36,286 nucleotides of DNA from JBGTLA01 sp041744375 (GTDB taxonomy: Bacteria > Actinomycetota > Acidimicrobiia > Spongiisociales > ZC4RG35): contig JBGTLA010000015.1 in the NCBI GenBank assembly GCA_041744375.1, forward strand, positions 1-36,286. Direction: 5' to 3'. The notes below the pieces were generated by a model that saw only the letters and a list, made by a program, of their open reading frames with translations, was not told where the DNA came from and did not search any database. The translations under genes were made by a program, and so were the position numbers. The number at the start of each line of letters is the position of its first letter. The first letter of the stretch is position 1. Below, piece after piece: positions 15,687-23,599 of the stretch.

Positions 15687-17107
15687 GATCCCACCGGAAC
15701 CACGTCGGCGAAGCAGACCACCTTCGGCTCGGTCATCTCTGCCACGGCCGACCGGACACCCTCTCGGCCGACCCCCGACAGCCCCACCCCACCGAAGGGC
15801 ATGGCATCGATGCGAAAGTCTGTCGAGTCGTTCACCATCACCCCCCCGCAGCGCAACGAGTGGGCGGCCTGGAAGGCCGTGGCCAGGTCGCGCGTGAAAA
15901 CGGCGCCCTGGAGCCCGAAATCGGTGTCGTTACAGCGACGGATGGCATCGGCCAGCTCGGCGTACCTGGCGACGACCGTCACCGGGCCGTAGATCTCGTC
16001 GGTCAGCACCTTCGACGTGTCGGGAACATCCGTGATCACCGTGGGAAGATAGGAGTTGCCGTAACGGTCACCCCCGGTGAGGACGGTCGCCCCGGCGGCC
16101 ACGGCCTCGTCGACGGCGTTCTCGATCCTGATTCGCGAAGCCTCATCGATGATGGGGCCCATGTCGGTGGACCGCTCGAGCTTGGGGCCGAGCACGACCG
16201 ACTCGGCGGCCTTCACGAAGTCGGAAACGAACACGTCGGCCACTTCCTCGTGCACGTACACCCGCTGAACGTGAAGGCAGTTCTGGCCGGCCGCCCAGAA
16301 AGCACCGGAGGCCGTGCGGGAGACAGCGACGTCGAGATCGGCATCGGCGTGGATGATCACCGGGCAGTTGGCACCGAGCTCCATCACCCGACGTTTCAGC
16401 CCCACGCCGGCCGCAATCGTGCGCCCGGTAGCCACTCCTCCGGTGAAGCTGACCATGTCCACGTCAGGGTGAGAAGCCAAACCCGACGCCACTAGACGGC
16501 CCGGACCCGGCAGCACCTGGACATGACCCGGTGCCACCCCGGCCTCAGTCAGGACCTCGCCCAACAACAGGGCGGAGAGGGGGGTCTTGGAGTCGGGTTT
16601 GACTATGACGGTGTTTCCGGCAGCGAGGGCCGGCCCCACTTTGTGGGCGACGAGGTTGAGAGGGTCGTTGAACGGCGTGATGGCGGCCACCACACCCACT
16701 GGATCGCGGACCGTGAAACCCATCCGCCCGGCACCTGTCGGGTACTGATCGAAACGGATCGTCTCGCCTTCGACCCGGCGCGCTTCTTCGGACGACAGCC
16801 GCAAAGTCTCCACGGCCCGGGCCGTTTCCGACTCGGCTTCTCGTATGGTCTTGATCCCCTCTCGCGCGATCAGTGTCGCCGCCTCCGTGGCCCGCTCGGA
16901 CAGTATGTCGGCGGCTTGAGACAGGACGTCGATCCTGGTGCGAGTGGACAGAGGTTGCTGTAACGATCGTCGTGCGGCATCCACAGCCTGGTCGACATCA
17001 TCCTCGGAAGCGACTGCCACCTCGGCGATGACCGCGCCGTCGTCCGGATCCCTCACCTCCAGCCGTTCCTCTCGCTCCACCCACTCCCCTGCAAGCAGGA
17101 ACTTCAC
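15683..17107 (-). CDS. NAD(P)-dependent aldehyde dehydrogenase, DoeC-like role
   Basis: This 474-residue aldehyde dehydrogenase superfamily member oxidises an aldehyde to the acid. The catalytic residues are in place: Cys277 in AGQNCLHVQR, Glu243 in VMELGANCP and Asn147 in ITPFNDPLN. The cofactor loop FTGGVATGR (221-229) and EIYGPV are also present. Length is normal for the family. The start is a GTG at 17107, overlapping the homoserine dehydrogenase stop as GTGA; upstream reading lies inside that gene. In ectoine degradation the last step oxidises aspartate 4-semialdehyde to aspartate (DoeC, or Ssd in some marine bacteria), and this enzyme is the only candidate here. The substrate is an inference from context; the sequence alone shows only a GapN/succinate-semialdehyde-type enzyme. 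Confidence 0.87.
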   Translation of the reverse strand: MKFLLAGEWVEREERLEVRDPDDGAVIAEVAVASEDDVDQAVDAARRSLQQPLSTRTRIDVLSQAADILSERATEAATLIAREGIKTIREAESETARAVETLRLSSEEARRVEGETIRFDQYPTGAGRMGFTVRDPVGVVAAITPFNDPLNLVAHKVGPALAAGNTVIVKPDSKTPLSALLLGEVLTEAGVAPGHVQVLPGPGRLVASGLASHPDVDMVSFTGGVATGRTIAAGVGLKRRVMELGANCPVIIHADADLDVAVSRTASGAFWAAGQNCLHVQRVYVHEEVADVFVSDFVKAAESVVLGPKLERSTDMGPIIDEASRIRIENAVDEAVAAGATVLTGGDRYGNSYLPTVITDVPDTSKVLTDEIYGPVTVVARYAELADAIRRCNDTDFGLQGAVFTRDLATAFQAAHSLRCGGVMVNDSTDFRIDAMPFGGVGLSGVGREGVRSAVAEMTEPKVVCFADVVPVGS

Positions 17108-18144
17108 GAGCCCACCCCCTGGTGGATGGCGAGGAGGTCGGACAGGATGGCACACGCCGTCTCCGTCCGGCCCGCCCCGGGCCCGGTGAGAGTCACGGGA
17201 CCCAGCATGGTTGTGTGGTAGGTGATGGCGTTGGTGGCGCCCGCCACCCCCAACAGGGCATCGGCGGCGTCGAGAACACGGGGAGCGACGGAGGCCTGCA
17301 ACTGCCCGTTCGAACGGTCGAGCGCCGCCACCATCCTCCAACCGTGACCCTCGCCCGTCTCCGACGCCATCGCCACCGGGGTCGTTTCCGTCAACGGTGT
17401 CCTCTCCACGTCGGCAACCGAGAGGACAGTGCCGAAGATGGCCCGGGCCAAGATCACGAGCTTGGCGGCGGCATCGAGGCCCTCCAGGTCGCCCGACGGG
17501 TCGGCCTCGGCATAACCGTGGCGTTGGGCCTCGTCGAGAGCGTCGGCGAACGAGACACCGCTCGCCATGCGACCGATCATGTAGTTGGTGGTCCCGTTGA
17601 GAACGCCGGTGATCGAATACACGTCGGCCGCGGCCAGGAGATCGACTCCGAGGCGAAGCGCCGGGGTCCCGCTCATGACCGTTCCCTCGTACGACAGAAT
17701 AACGCCGTGTGACTTCGCCAGTTGCTCCAGACGATCGAGGTGGAGAGCGATCGGCCCCTTGTTGGAGGTGGCGACGTGAACGCCTCGTTCGAGTGCTGTC
17801 TGCATGTGAGAGAGAGCAGGCTCGCCGGTCACCAGGTCGGTGTAGGTGAGCTCGGCCATGACGTCGGCTCCGGATGCGTCGAGGACGGACCCGATGTCGT
17901 CGCCGGGGAGGGCGCCGGCGATGCTCCCGAAACCACCGTCCTCTTCGATCGCGGCCAGAAGGATCGATGAGTCAAGCCCGTTGGGGTCGGCCGCGGCCCC
18001 GAAGCGAGGGTCGACCACGCCGGTGACCCGCACGGACAGGCCGTGGCGCTCGAGTGTCTCCCCCATGGCGGCAAGACTGCGAACGACACCCTGGCCGACG
18101 TTGCCGAACCCCACCAGAGCGAGCCGGCACTCCGCAACGGTCAT
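17104..18144 (-). CDS. Homoserine dehydrogenase without ACT domain
   Basis: This 346-residue enzyme reversibly reduces aspartate 4-semialdehyde to homoserine. GFGNVGQG (12-19) is the NAD(P) loop, TSNKGPIALH (127-136) carries Lys129, LNGTTNYMIGRM (182-193) is the family signature, and YAEADPSGDLEGLDAAAKL (211-229) holds the acidic substrate residues and the catalytic Lys228. It stops after the catalytic domain, so the feedback-sensing ACT domain of biosynthetic enzymes is absent. The ATG at 18144 overlaps the previous gene as ATGA. A homoserine dehydrogenase inside an ectoine catabolic operon is unusual. Aspartate semialdehyde is an ectoine breakdown product, so the enzyme may divert it to homoserine. 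It might also simply be the housekeeping enzyme captured here; no other copy can be checked in this window. Confidence 0.88.
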   Translation of the reverse strand: MTVAECRLALVGFGNVGQGVVRSLAAMGETLERHGLSVRVTGVVDPRFGAAADPNGLDSSILLAAIEEDGGFGSIAGALPGDDIGSVLDASGADVMAELTYTDLVTGEPALSHMQTALERGVHVATSNKGPIALHLDRLEQLAKSHGVILSYEGTVMSGTPALRLGVDLLAAADVYSITGVLNGTTNYMIGRMASGVSFADALDEAQRHGYAEADPSGDLEGLDAAAKLVILARAIFGTVLSVADVERTPLTETTPVAMASETGEGHGWRMVAALDRSNGQLQASVAPRVLDAADALLGVAGATNAITYHTTMLGPVTLTGPGAGRTETACAILSDLLAIHQGVGS

Positions 18145-19319
18145 AGGGCGTCGAGGGCCTCGTCGAGCGCACCCAGCAGGTCGGTCGTGTCCTCGATCCC
18201 CGCCGAGTACCGGATGAGGCCCTCGGGAATCCCCAACTCCCGCCGCTGGTCGGCGGTGCACTCGACGTGGCTGGTCGTGGCTGGAGTACCCACGATGGTC
18301 TCCACCGCCCCCAGGTTGGCCGCGGCATGGGCATAGGGGATGGCAGCGATGAACTTGCGCACTGCCTCGAACTCGCCGACCAGCCCGAAGCTGAGCATGC
18401 CACCGAATCCGCTCATCTGACGAGACGCAACCGCGTGGGAAGAGTGCTCGGCCAGGCCGGGATAGTTCACCACGCTCACCTGGGGCTTGCCGACGAGATG
18501 GTCGGCCACCGCCCCGGCGTTGGCGTTCTGGCGCTCGATCCTGAGGTGAAGGGTCTTCATGCCCCGCAACAAGAGGTAGGCCGCCATTGGATCGAGGGAG
18601 GCACCGTTGATCTCGCGGTAGGCGAACACACGCTCGACGAGGTCGGCGCGGCCGACAACGGCACCGCCCAGGGCATCGGCGTGCCCCCCGAGGAACTTGG
18701 TGGCAGAGTGGACCACCAGGTCGGCCCCTAGGGTCAACGGGAGCTGGTTGATGGGCGTCGCCACGGTGTTGTCGACCACCACAATCGCCCCGGCCGAATG
18801 GCCGGCGTGTGACAGCCGAGCGAGATCGAGGACTTTGAGGGTCGGGTTGGTCGGTGTCTCCAAATAGAGCAGGTCGCAGCCCCGTGCCACCTCGGCTTCG
18901 ATCTGGTCGGGATCAGACGTGTCGCACAGAACCACCTCGACCCCGTAGTGGGGGAGATACTCGCTGAACACCCGGTTGGTCCCTCCATAGGTGTCCTTCA
19001 CTGAAACAACCTTCTTACCGGGCGCCAGGAGAGCGTGGAGGGTGTTGGAGATGGCCGCCATCCCGGTCGAGGCTGACGTGGCCGCCTCACCTCCTTCCAG
19101 GAGGCGGATCTTTTCTTCAAAGACGGCCACCGTGGGATTGGTGTTGCGCCCGTAGATGTGCCCCGGCTCGTCACCCACCGCCACCGACATCCAGTGGTCT
19201 ACGTCGCCGTATCCGTACGAGACACTATGGACGACCGGGACCTGGGTGGCCTCACCACCGGGAGCGCGATGTTCTCCGGCCCACACTGCCTTTGTTCCCT
19301 TGCCAAGCTCGCCGGACAT
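18141..19319 (-). CDS. Cystathionine gamma-synthase/lyase family PLP enzyme
   Basis: This 392-residue fold-type I enzyme belongs to the Cys/Met metabolism PLP family (cystathionine gamma-synthase, gamma-lyase, methionine gamma-lyase, O-acylhomoserine sulfhydrylase). Lys208 in HSATKFLGGH binds PLP, Asp183 in VVDNT holds the pyridine nitrogen, and YGRNTNPT (56-63) and ETPTNPTL are the phosphate and cofactor segments. The C-terminal part ends RYSAGIEDTTDLL, as in the family. The ATG at 19319 has a GGAGGG ribosome-binding site and lies 15 bases after the gntR stop. It is the first enzyme gene of the eut operon. The family acts on gamma-substituted amino acids, so homoserine or 2,4-diaminobutyrate derivatives are possible substrates. 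The exact reaction cannot be deduced. Confidence 0.86.
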   Translation of the reverse strand: MSGELGKGTKAVWAGEHRAPGGEATQVPVVHSVSYGYGDVDHWMSVAVGDEPGHIYGRNTNPTVAVFEEKIRLLEGGEAATSASTGMAAISNTLHALLAPGKKVVSVKDTYGGTNRVFSEYLPHYGVEVVLCDTSDPDQIEAEVARGCDLLYLETPTNPTLKVLDLARLSHAGHSAGAIVVVDNTVATPINQLPLTLGADLVVHSATKFLGGHADALGGAVVGRADLVERVFAYREINGASLDPMAAYLLLRGMKTLHLRIERQNANAGAVADHLVGKPQVSVVNYPGLAEHSSHAVASRQMSGFGGMLSFGLVGEFEAVRKFIAAIPYAHAAANLGAVETIVGTPATTSHVECTADQRRELGIPEGLIRYSAGIEDTTDLLGALDEALDAL

Positions 19320-19334
19320 GTTTCCCTCCGATTG

Positions 19335-20006
19335 TCAGATCAGTGGACGGGTCAGGTATTCGTTGAAGCGGTTGAGGAGCATCGTCATGTGTTTCGCCCG
19401 TATTTCCGCCACGTAGGGGGCCGAGCCCCCTTCCAGCGCCTCGACGGTGTGGTCGATCTCCTCGAGCATGATCTGGATCTCCTCCTCCCAGTTCATCTCG
19501 GGCAAGAGCTGGATCCACACCCGAGCCGTCTGGCGAAAGAGACGATCGGAAACCACCTTGAGGGGGGCGTTGCCGATGGCGTCGAGCAACGTCTCGTGCA
19601 GACGGTTGTACAACTCACCCAGACGGCGGGCGTCACGGGTAGGCCGAGCGGCCTCCACCTCGGCCCGAATGGCCCCGAGGCGTTCAATGACCGAGCGCGG
19701 CACGGGAACGATCATGAAGTCGGCGATGAGCTCAGCCAGTTTCAACCGAAGCGAATAGACATCTCGCATGAACTTGAGGTCGACGGTCGAGACCGAGGTG
19801 CCTCCGCCTTGCTGGCGAGTGACGAGGCCGTCGATGCGCAGCATCGTGAGGGCCTCTCGGATCGGTGTCCTGCTGACTCCGTACTCCTCGGCCAGTGCCT
19901 GCTCACGCAGCGACGACCCTGGTGGGAGGTCCAAGAGGCAGATTCGCGCCCGCAGGTCTTCGTAGATCCCGTCCGCCGTGAGCCGTGGGCTCGGTTCGCT
20001 CGTCAT
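19335..20006 (-). CDS. GntR-family regulator of the ectoine island (FCD type)
   Basis: This protein of about 223 residues has the winged-helix signature IYEDLRARICLLDLPPGSSL, LAEEYGVSRTPIREALTML, then a helical FCD-type ligand domain (residues about 80-220). It is the first gene of the minus-strand operon and diverges from ehuB. Two palindromes lie between the divergent operons, one of them only about 80 bases from this start, so it most likely controls both. The known ectoine regulators EnuR (MocR-type GntR) and DoeX (Lrp/AsnC) are of other architecture: here there is no aminotransferase-like domain, so this is a different kind of regulator. The ATG at 20006 has a GAGGGAAG site upstream. Other in-frame ATGs at 20024 and 20093 would add a polar leader, and the latter would lie inside an operator. 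Confidence 0.83.
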   Translation of the reverse strand: MTSEPSPRLTADGIYEDLRARICLLDLPPGSSLREQALAEEYGVSRTPIREALTMLRIDGLVTRQQGGGTSVSTVDLKFMRDVYSLRLKLAELIADFMIVPVPRSVIERLGAIRAEVEAARPTRDARRLGELYNRLHETLLDAIGNAPLKVVSDRLFRQTARVWIQLLPEMNWEEEIQIMLEEIDHTVEALEGGSAPYVAEIRAKHMTMLLNRFNEYLTRPLI

Positions 20007-20087
20007 TTCGTCGTCTTCCCTCATGGCATCGTTGTCCCTGGCTTGCGGCGGCCCGGCAATGGGCGGCTCGGACCGAAACCATAGTGC

Positions 20088-20100
20088 ATCCATAACGGAT
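20088..20100. promoter_or_regulatory. Predicted GntR operator 1 of the ectoine island
   Basis: ATCCATAACGGAT is a near-palindrome with ATCC/GGAT ends. Its centre is 22 bp from that of the second copy, placing both on the same DNA face. Confidence 0.55.
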
Positions 20101-20109
20101 ACCGAGAAA

Positions 20110-20122
20110 ATCCAATATGGAT
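20110..20122. promoter_or_regulatory. Predicted GntR operator 2 of the ectoine island
   Basis: ATCCAATATGGAT has perfect 5-base arms around ATA. It ends five bases before the -35 box of the ehuB promoter. On the minus strand TTGGAT inside it could be the -35 of the eut operon. One protein bound here could control both directions. Confidence 0.55.
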
Positions 20123-20127
20123 TCTCA

Positions 20128-20156
20128 TTGCATGGGGTCCGGATACTCGCTACGGT
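20128..20156 (+). promoter_or_regulatory. Predicted sigma-70 type promoter of ehuBCDA-doeA operon
   Basis: TTGCAT (20128-20133) and TACGGT (20151-20156) are separated by exactly 17 bases. The predicted transcript would have a leader of about 60 bases before ehuB. Confidence 0.5.
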
Positions 20157-20223
20157 CGCACCTGGACTCGTTCATCTCGGGTCTACCTCAGAAACAGACG
20201 AGGGCCATGGAGGGAGACAAAAC

Positions 20224-21144
20224 GTGACCCTGCGAATGAAATCAACAAACCGACTGCTCGCACTCTTCGCCGCCTTGGCGCTGTTGGCGGCCGCCTGTGG
20301 TGGCGACGACGCCACCCCGACAACGGCAGCTCCCGGTGATGATGCCCCGCCGGCCGACGACGGCGGCGGGCTCCTCGCCGATCTGCAGGAGTCCGGCACG
20401 ATCACGGTGGGCATCGCCAACGAGGTCCCCTACGGATACGAAGACGAGGAGACCGGCGAGATCACCGGGCAGGCGCCCGAGGTGGCGAAGGTCGTCCTGG
20501 CCGAACTCGGGATCAACAACATGGAGGCCAGAGTCGTCGAGTTCGGAGCGCTCATCGGTGGGCTACAGGCCGGCAACTTCGACATGATCGCCGCCGGAAT
20601 GTACATCAACCCTGACCGTGCCGCACAGATTCTCTTCTCCGATCCCGACTACTGCATCAACGAGTCGATGCTGGTACCGGAAGGGAACCCGCACGGCCTC
20701 ACGAACTACAACTCTGTGGCCGACACCGACGCCCGACTGGCCGTAGCCTCGGGCACCGTGAACGTCGACTATGCGGTCTGGGCGGGTATCCCCGAAGACC
20801 AGATCGTCGAGTTCGCCGGGATCGAGGACCAGTACGACGCCATCGTGGCCGGTCGTGTCGACGCCGTCTCCGGAACGGTCCTGACCGTCGAGCAGCAGGC
20901 CGCCATCTTGGACGGGTTCGAGGCTCTACCGAGCTTCCCGGCCCTGGACGAGGACGGCGATCCAATCCTCGGCTGCGGTGGCTACGGGTTCATGGACGAG
21001 GAGTTGCGAGACGCCTTCAACGAGGTCCTCAATCGACTGCAGGGCGAAGGCGTCGTCCACGACATCGTCGAGGAGCAGCTGGGCAGCCGTGCCCTGGCCG
21101 AGGATGCCGAGGCGTTGACGCTCGCAGACCTCATCGGCGGCTGA
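20224..21144 (+). CDS. ehuB: Ectoine/hydroxyectoine ABC transporter binding protein EhuB
   Basis: This 306-residue exported lipoprotein is the solute receptor of an ectoine-type polar amino acid ABC importer. The signal peptide ends with lipobox LAAAC (Cys25), followed by a low-complexity Thr/Pro/Asp linker. The mature domain has features typical of EhuB: TVGIANEVPYGYEDEETGEI, ARVVEFGALIGGLQAGNFDM, IAAGMYINPDRAAQILFSDP, then LVPEGNPHGL and GRVDAVSGT. The GTG at 20224 follows a GGAGGGAGA site by about six bases. An ATG at 20236 is possible and would still leave a complete signal peptide; longer frames upstream run through the operators. It is the first gene of the plus-strand operon ehuB-ehuC-ehuD-ehuA-doeA-eutB2-deacetylase. 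Confidence 0.88.
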   Translation: MTLRMKSTNRLLALFAALALLAAACGGDDATPTTAAPGDDAPPADDGGGLLADLQESGTITVGIANEVPYGYEDEETGEITGQAPEVAKVVLAELGINNMEARVVEFGALIGGLQAGNFDMIAAGMYINPDRAAQILFSDPDYCINESMLVPEGNPHGLTNYNSVADTDARLAVASGTVNVDYAVWAGIPEDQIVEFAGIEDQYDAIVAGRVDAVSGTVLTVEQQAAILDGFEALPSFPALDEDGDPILGCGGYGFMDEELRDAFNEVLNRLQGEGVVHDIVEEQLGSRALAEDAEALTLADLIGG

Positions 21145-21164
21145 TCCACTCCGAACGTGAGACC

Positions 21165-21923
21165 TTGGCTCGACCTCGGGAGCCGGCGCTTCCGGGGTCG
21201 AGCCGGGACCTCACCTGGCACCGGCAGGCATCATTGCTCGACGACCTCCTCCTGAGCTCGAGGCAGTATCAGATACTGCTTCGTGGTCTGTGGGTGACCA
21301 TCCAGGTCCTCTTGGGCTCGGTGGCCCTCGGCACGACCATGTCGCTCATCTTCGGAGTGGCCCGGCTGTCGGTTCGGCGAGTCGTCCGTGGGGCGGCTCT
21401 CGTCTACATCGAGTTCGCGCGAGGTCTCTCTGCCATCATTCTCTTGTTTTGGGTGTTCTATGCCCTCCCCATCCTCTTCGGCCTGCCCTCGATGCCTCCC
21501 ATGCTGGCCGGAATCCTCGCCTTGGGCCTCAACATGGGGGCATACGGAGCCGAGATCGTGCGGGGAGCGATCGAGTCGGTCCCGAAGGGACAGACCGAGG
21601 CCACGATCGCCCTCAACATGACCGCCGGCCAGCGACTTCGCCATGTCGTGCTTCCCCAGGCGATACCCGTGATCCTGCCTCCTTACGGCAACCTCAGCAT
21701 CGAGGTGCTCAAGGGCACCGCCCTCGTGTCGCTGATCACGCTCGCCGACCTCGCCTTCGCCACCCAGAACATCCGCCAGAACCGAGTTCGCTCCGCCAAC
21801 CCGGTGGCTACACCGGTCCTCTACCTCAACACGCTGGTCATCTACCTGGTTCTCGCCCAGATCGTCGCCCAACTCTTCAAGCTCGCCGAACGGCGCTCAG
21901 CCCAACGATTTGGGAGTCGCTGA
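21165..21923 (+). CDS. ehuC: EhuC, ectoine ABC transporter permease
   Basis: This membrane permease (about 252 residues from the TTG at 21165) is one half of the channel for ectoine/hydroxyectoine. It belongs to the HisM/ArtM polar amino acid group. The conserved N-terminal permease segment QYQILLRGLWVTIQVLLGS is followed by four further hydrophobic segments, and the EAA loop is EATIALNMTAGQRLRHVVLP. Start choice is uncertain: no good ribosome-binding site precedes the TTG at 21165, and a TTG at 21234 (ahead of LLDDLLLSS) would give a length nearer the family norm. It follows ehuB by 20 bases and is followed at once by ehuD. Confidence 0.86.
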   Translation: MARPREPALPGSSRDLTWHRQASLLDDLLLSSRQYQILLRGLWVTIQVLLGSVALGTTMSLIFGVARLSVRRVVRGAALVYIEFARGLSAIILLFWVFYALPILFGLPSMPPMLAGILALGLNMGAYGAEIVRGAIESVPKGQTEATIALNMTAGQRLRHVVLPQAIPVILPPYGNLSIEVLKGTALVSLITLADLAFATQNIRQNRVRSANPVATPVLYLNTLVIYLVLAQIVAQLFKLAERRSAQRFGSR

Positions 21924-21924
21924 C

Positions 21925-22602
21925 ATGGGCACGGCCTGGGACTGGGACTTCGCCCAAGACATCGTCCCCCGCCTTCTCGAGGGCATGTTCATCCTCGTGC
22001 GAGCCACCCTCGCCGGCATCCTCATCGCCGTGGTACTCGGTCTCTTCCTGGCGCTCGGCCGCCGGTCGCAACAACGGTGGGTGTCGTACCCCTTTGCCTG
22101 GTTCATCGAGTTCGTCCGCTCCACGCCGCTCCTCATCCAGCTCTTCTTTCTCTACTACGCCCTCCCCACGATGGACATCTTCGGCATCAACATCGTGATG
22201 TCGTCCGAGCTGACACTGATACTCGGTTTGGGCGTCCACTACGGCTGCTACGCCTCAGAGGCCTACCGGGCCGGAATCAACAGCGTCGATAGAGGCCAGT
22301 GGGAGGCTGCGACGTCGCTCAACCTGAAGTCGGTCTCCAAGTGGCGTCACGTGATCCTCCCCCAGGCCATCCCCCGGTCGCTCCCCCCACTGGGCAACTA
22401 CTTCGTCGGCATGTTCAAGGACGCTCCGCTCGGATCCGCCATCGCCGTCCCCGAGTTGTTGTTCCAAGCCCGGGCCATCGGGTCGGCCACCTTCCGATTC
22501 GTCGAGCCGATGACCATCGCCGGAATCCTCTTCCTGATCGTCAGTATCCCCGCGGCAATGTTCGTGCGCCGCATCGAAAGGAGGGTCCACTATGAAGCCT
22601 GA
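21925..22602 (+). CDS. ehuD: EhuD, ectoine ABC transporter permease
   Basis: This 225-residue permease pairs with EhuC to form the transmembrane channel. The segment DIVPRLLEGMFILVRATLAG begins the first membrane helix, FIEFVRSTPLLIQLFFLYYA is the characteristic loop-helix of polar amino acid permeases, and EAATSLNLKSVSKWRHVILP is the EAA loop that contacts the ATPase. The ATG at 21925, one base after the ehuC stop, has GGGAG nine bases upstream and is preferred to an in-frame TTG inside ehuC. The 3' end overlaps ehuA by 11 bases. Confidence 0.88.
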   Translation: MGTAWDWDFAQDIVPRLLEGMFILVRATLAGILIAVVLGLFLALGRRSQQRWVSYPFAWFIEFVRSTPLLIQLFFLYYALPTMDIFGINIVMSSELTLILGLGVHYGCYASEAYRAGINSVDRGQWEAATSLNLKSVSKWRHVILPQAIPRSLPPLGNYFVGMFKDAPLGSAIAVPELLFQARAIGSATFRFVEPMTIAGILFLIVSIPAAMFVRRIERRVHYEA

Positions 22603-23428
22603 CCCGAGTTCCCCAGACCCGACCGACACAGGCCGTGCGGTTTCCTCTGGCCAACGAACCGGAGCTGCCGTCAGCATGTCGAAGGTGACCAAGGCCTTTG
22701 GGGAGAACGTGGTGCTCGACGAGCTCGACCTCGACGTCGACCCGGCCGAGGTGGTGGTGATCATCGGGCCCAGCGGCTCAGGAAAAACCACCATCTTGCG
22801 GGTGATCATGACCCTCGAGCGGATCGACGCCGGCACGATCCAGATCGGCGACCGCCACCTCTACCACGAAGAGCGCAACGGCAACCTGACGCCCGCCTCC
22901 GAAAAGCACATCCGTTCGGTCCGCTCCGACATATCCATGGTATTCCAACACTTCAACCTCTTCCCCCACATGTCTGCGCGCGAGAACGTGATGCTCGCCC
23001 CCACAAGGGTGCGCGGCATGTCGCGCGATGAGGCCGACGCCACCGCCACGAGGTTGCTCGATCAGGTGGGCTTGGGCGACAAACTCGACCATCGCCCTTC
23101 GGAGCTCTCAGGTGGTCAGAAGCAACGAGTGGCAATCGCACGCTCTCTGGCGATGGAACCCAAGGTGATGCTCCTCGACGAGGTCACCTCGGCCCTGGAT
23201 CCCGAGCTCGTGGGCGAGGTGTTGGCCGTGCTGCGGGAACTGGCCGCCAGCGGAACCATGACCATGATGATGGTCACCCACGAGATGGGTTTCGCCCGCG
23301 AGATGGCCGATCGTGTCCTTATGTTCGACAAGGGCAGGATCATCGAGCAGGGCCCACCGTCGAAGATCTTCGAACAGCCGGAGCACGAACGCACCAAACG
23401 TTTCCTCCGCGCCGTACTCGACCACTAG
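22592..23428 (+). CDS. ehuA: EhuA, ectoine ABC transporter ATPase
   Basis: This 278-residue ATPase energises EhuBCD. Walker A is GPSGSGKTT (59-67), the Q-loop VFQHFNLFPHMSARENV, the signature LSGGQKQR (172-179), Walker B KVMLLDE (191-197) and the switch MVTHEMGFAREM. A 25-residue polar N-terminal extension precedes the usual start of the family. The ATG at 22592 has an AAAGGAGGG ribosome-binding site. The TAG stop (23426-23428) lies inside the left inverted repeat of a small element at 23425-23534, so the present C-terminus (FLRAVLDH) may have been set by that insertion. It is close to the normal end of the family, so function is probably intact. Confidence 0.9.
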   Translation: MKPDPSSPDPTDTGRAVSSGQRTGAAVSMSKVTKAFGENVVLDELDLDVDPAEVVVIIGPSGSGKTTILRVIMTLERIDAGTIQIGDRHLYHEERNGNLTPASEKHIRSVRSDISMVFQHFNLFPHMSARENVMLAPTRVRGMSRDEADATATRLLDQVGLGDKLDHRPSELSGGQKQRVAIARSLAMEPKVMLLDEVTSALDPELVGEVLAVLRELAASGTMTMMMVTHEMGFAREMADRVLMFDKGRIIEQGPPSKIFEQPEHERTKRFLRAVLDH

Positions 23429-23534
23429 GACAGTGTTGAACAATTCGTTCCAGCCATCGAAGGAAGTGCTACTAGCAGGGACTTTGCCGCCCCCCAGGTC
23501 GGGCTTCCATTGTTTTCATTCAACACCGTCCTAG
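23425..23534. mobile_element. 110-bp MITE-like element with 16-bp inverted ends
   Basis: CTAGGACAGTGTTGAA (23425-23440) and TTCAACACCGTCCTAG (23519-23534) are inverted repeats with one mismatch. The 78 bases between them code for nothing recognisable. The unit fills most of the only sizeable gap (171 bases) in an otherwise tightly packed operon. Ends of this length around a short non-coding core are typical of miniature inverted-repeat elements derived from an IS. No clear target duplication is seen. A long-range RNA hairpin or a cut-down IS remnant are alternatives. Confidence 0.5.
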
Positions 23535-23599
23535 CTCAAGAATGCCACCAAGCGCCGGGAGGTGGCCACCCGACATCCAACAGAACGGAGCGGTCCACA

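Noticed and set aside
20088..20122. The ectoine-island palindromes as further copies of the first GntR operator
   Set aside because: Their pattern (ATCCANNAYGGAT-like) does not fit GNATNC-W-GNATNC, so two different regulators are assumed.
23425..23534. The 110-bp inverted repeat as a Rho-independent terminator between ehuA and doeA
   Set aside because: The loop would be 78 bases and there is no U-tract. An insertion element fits better, although an RNA structure is not excluded.
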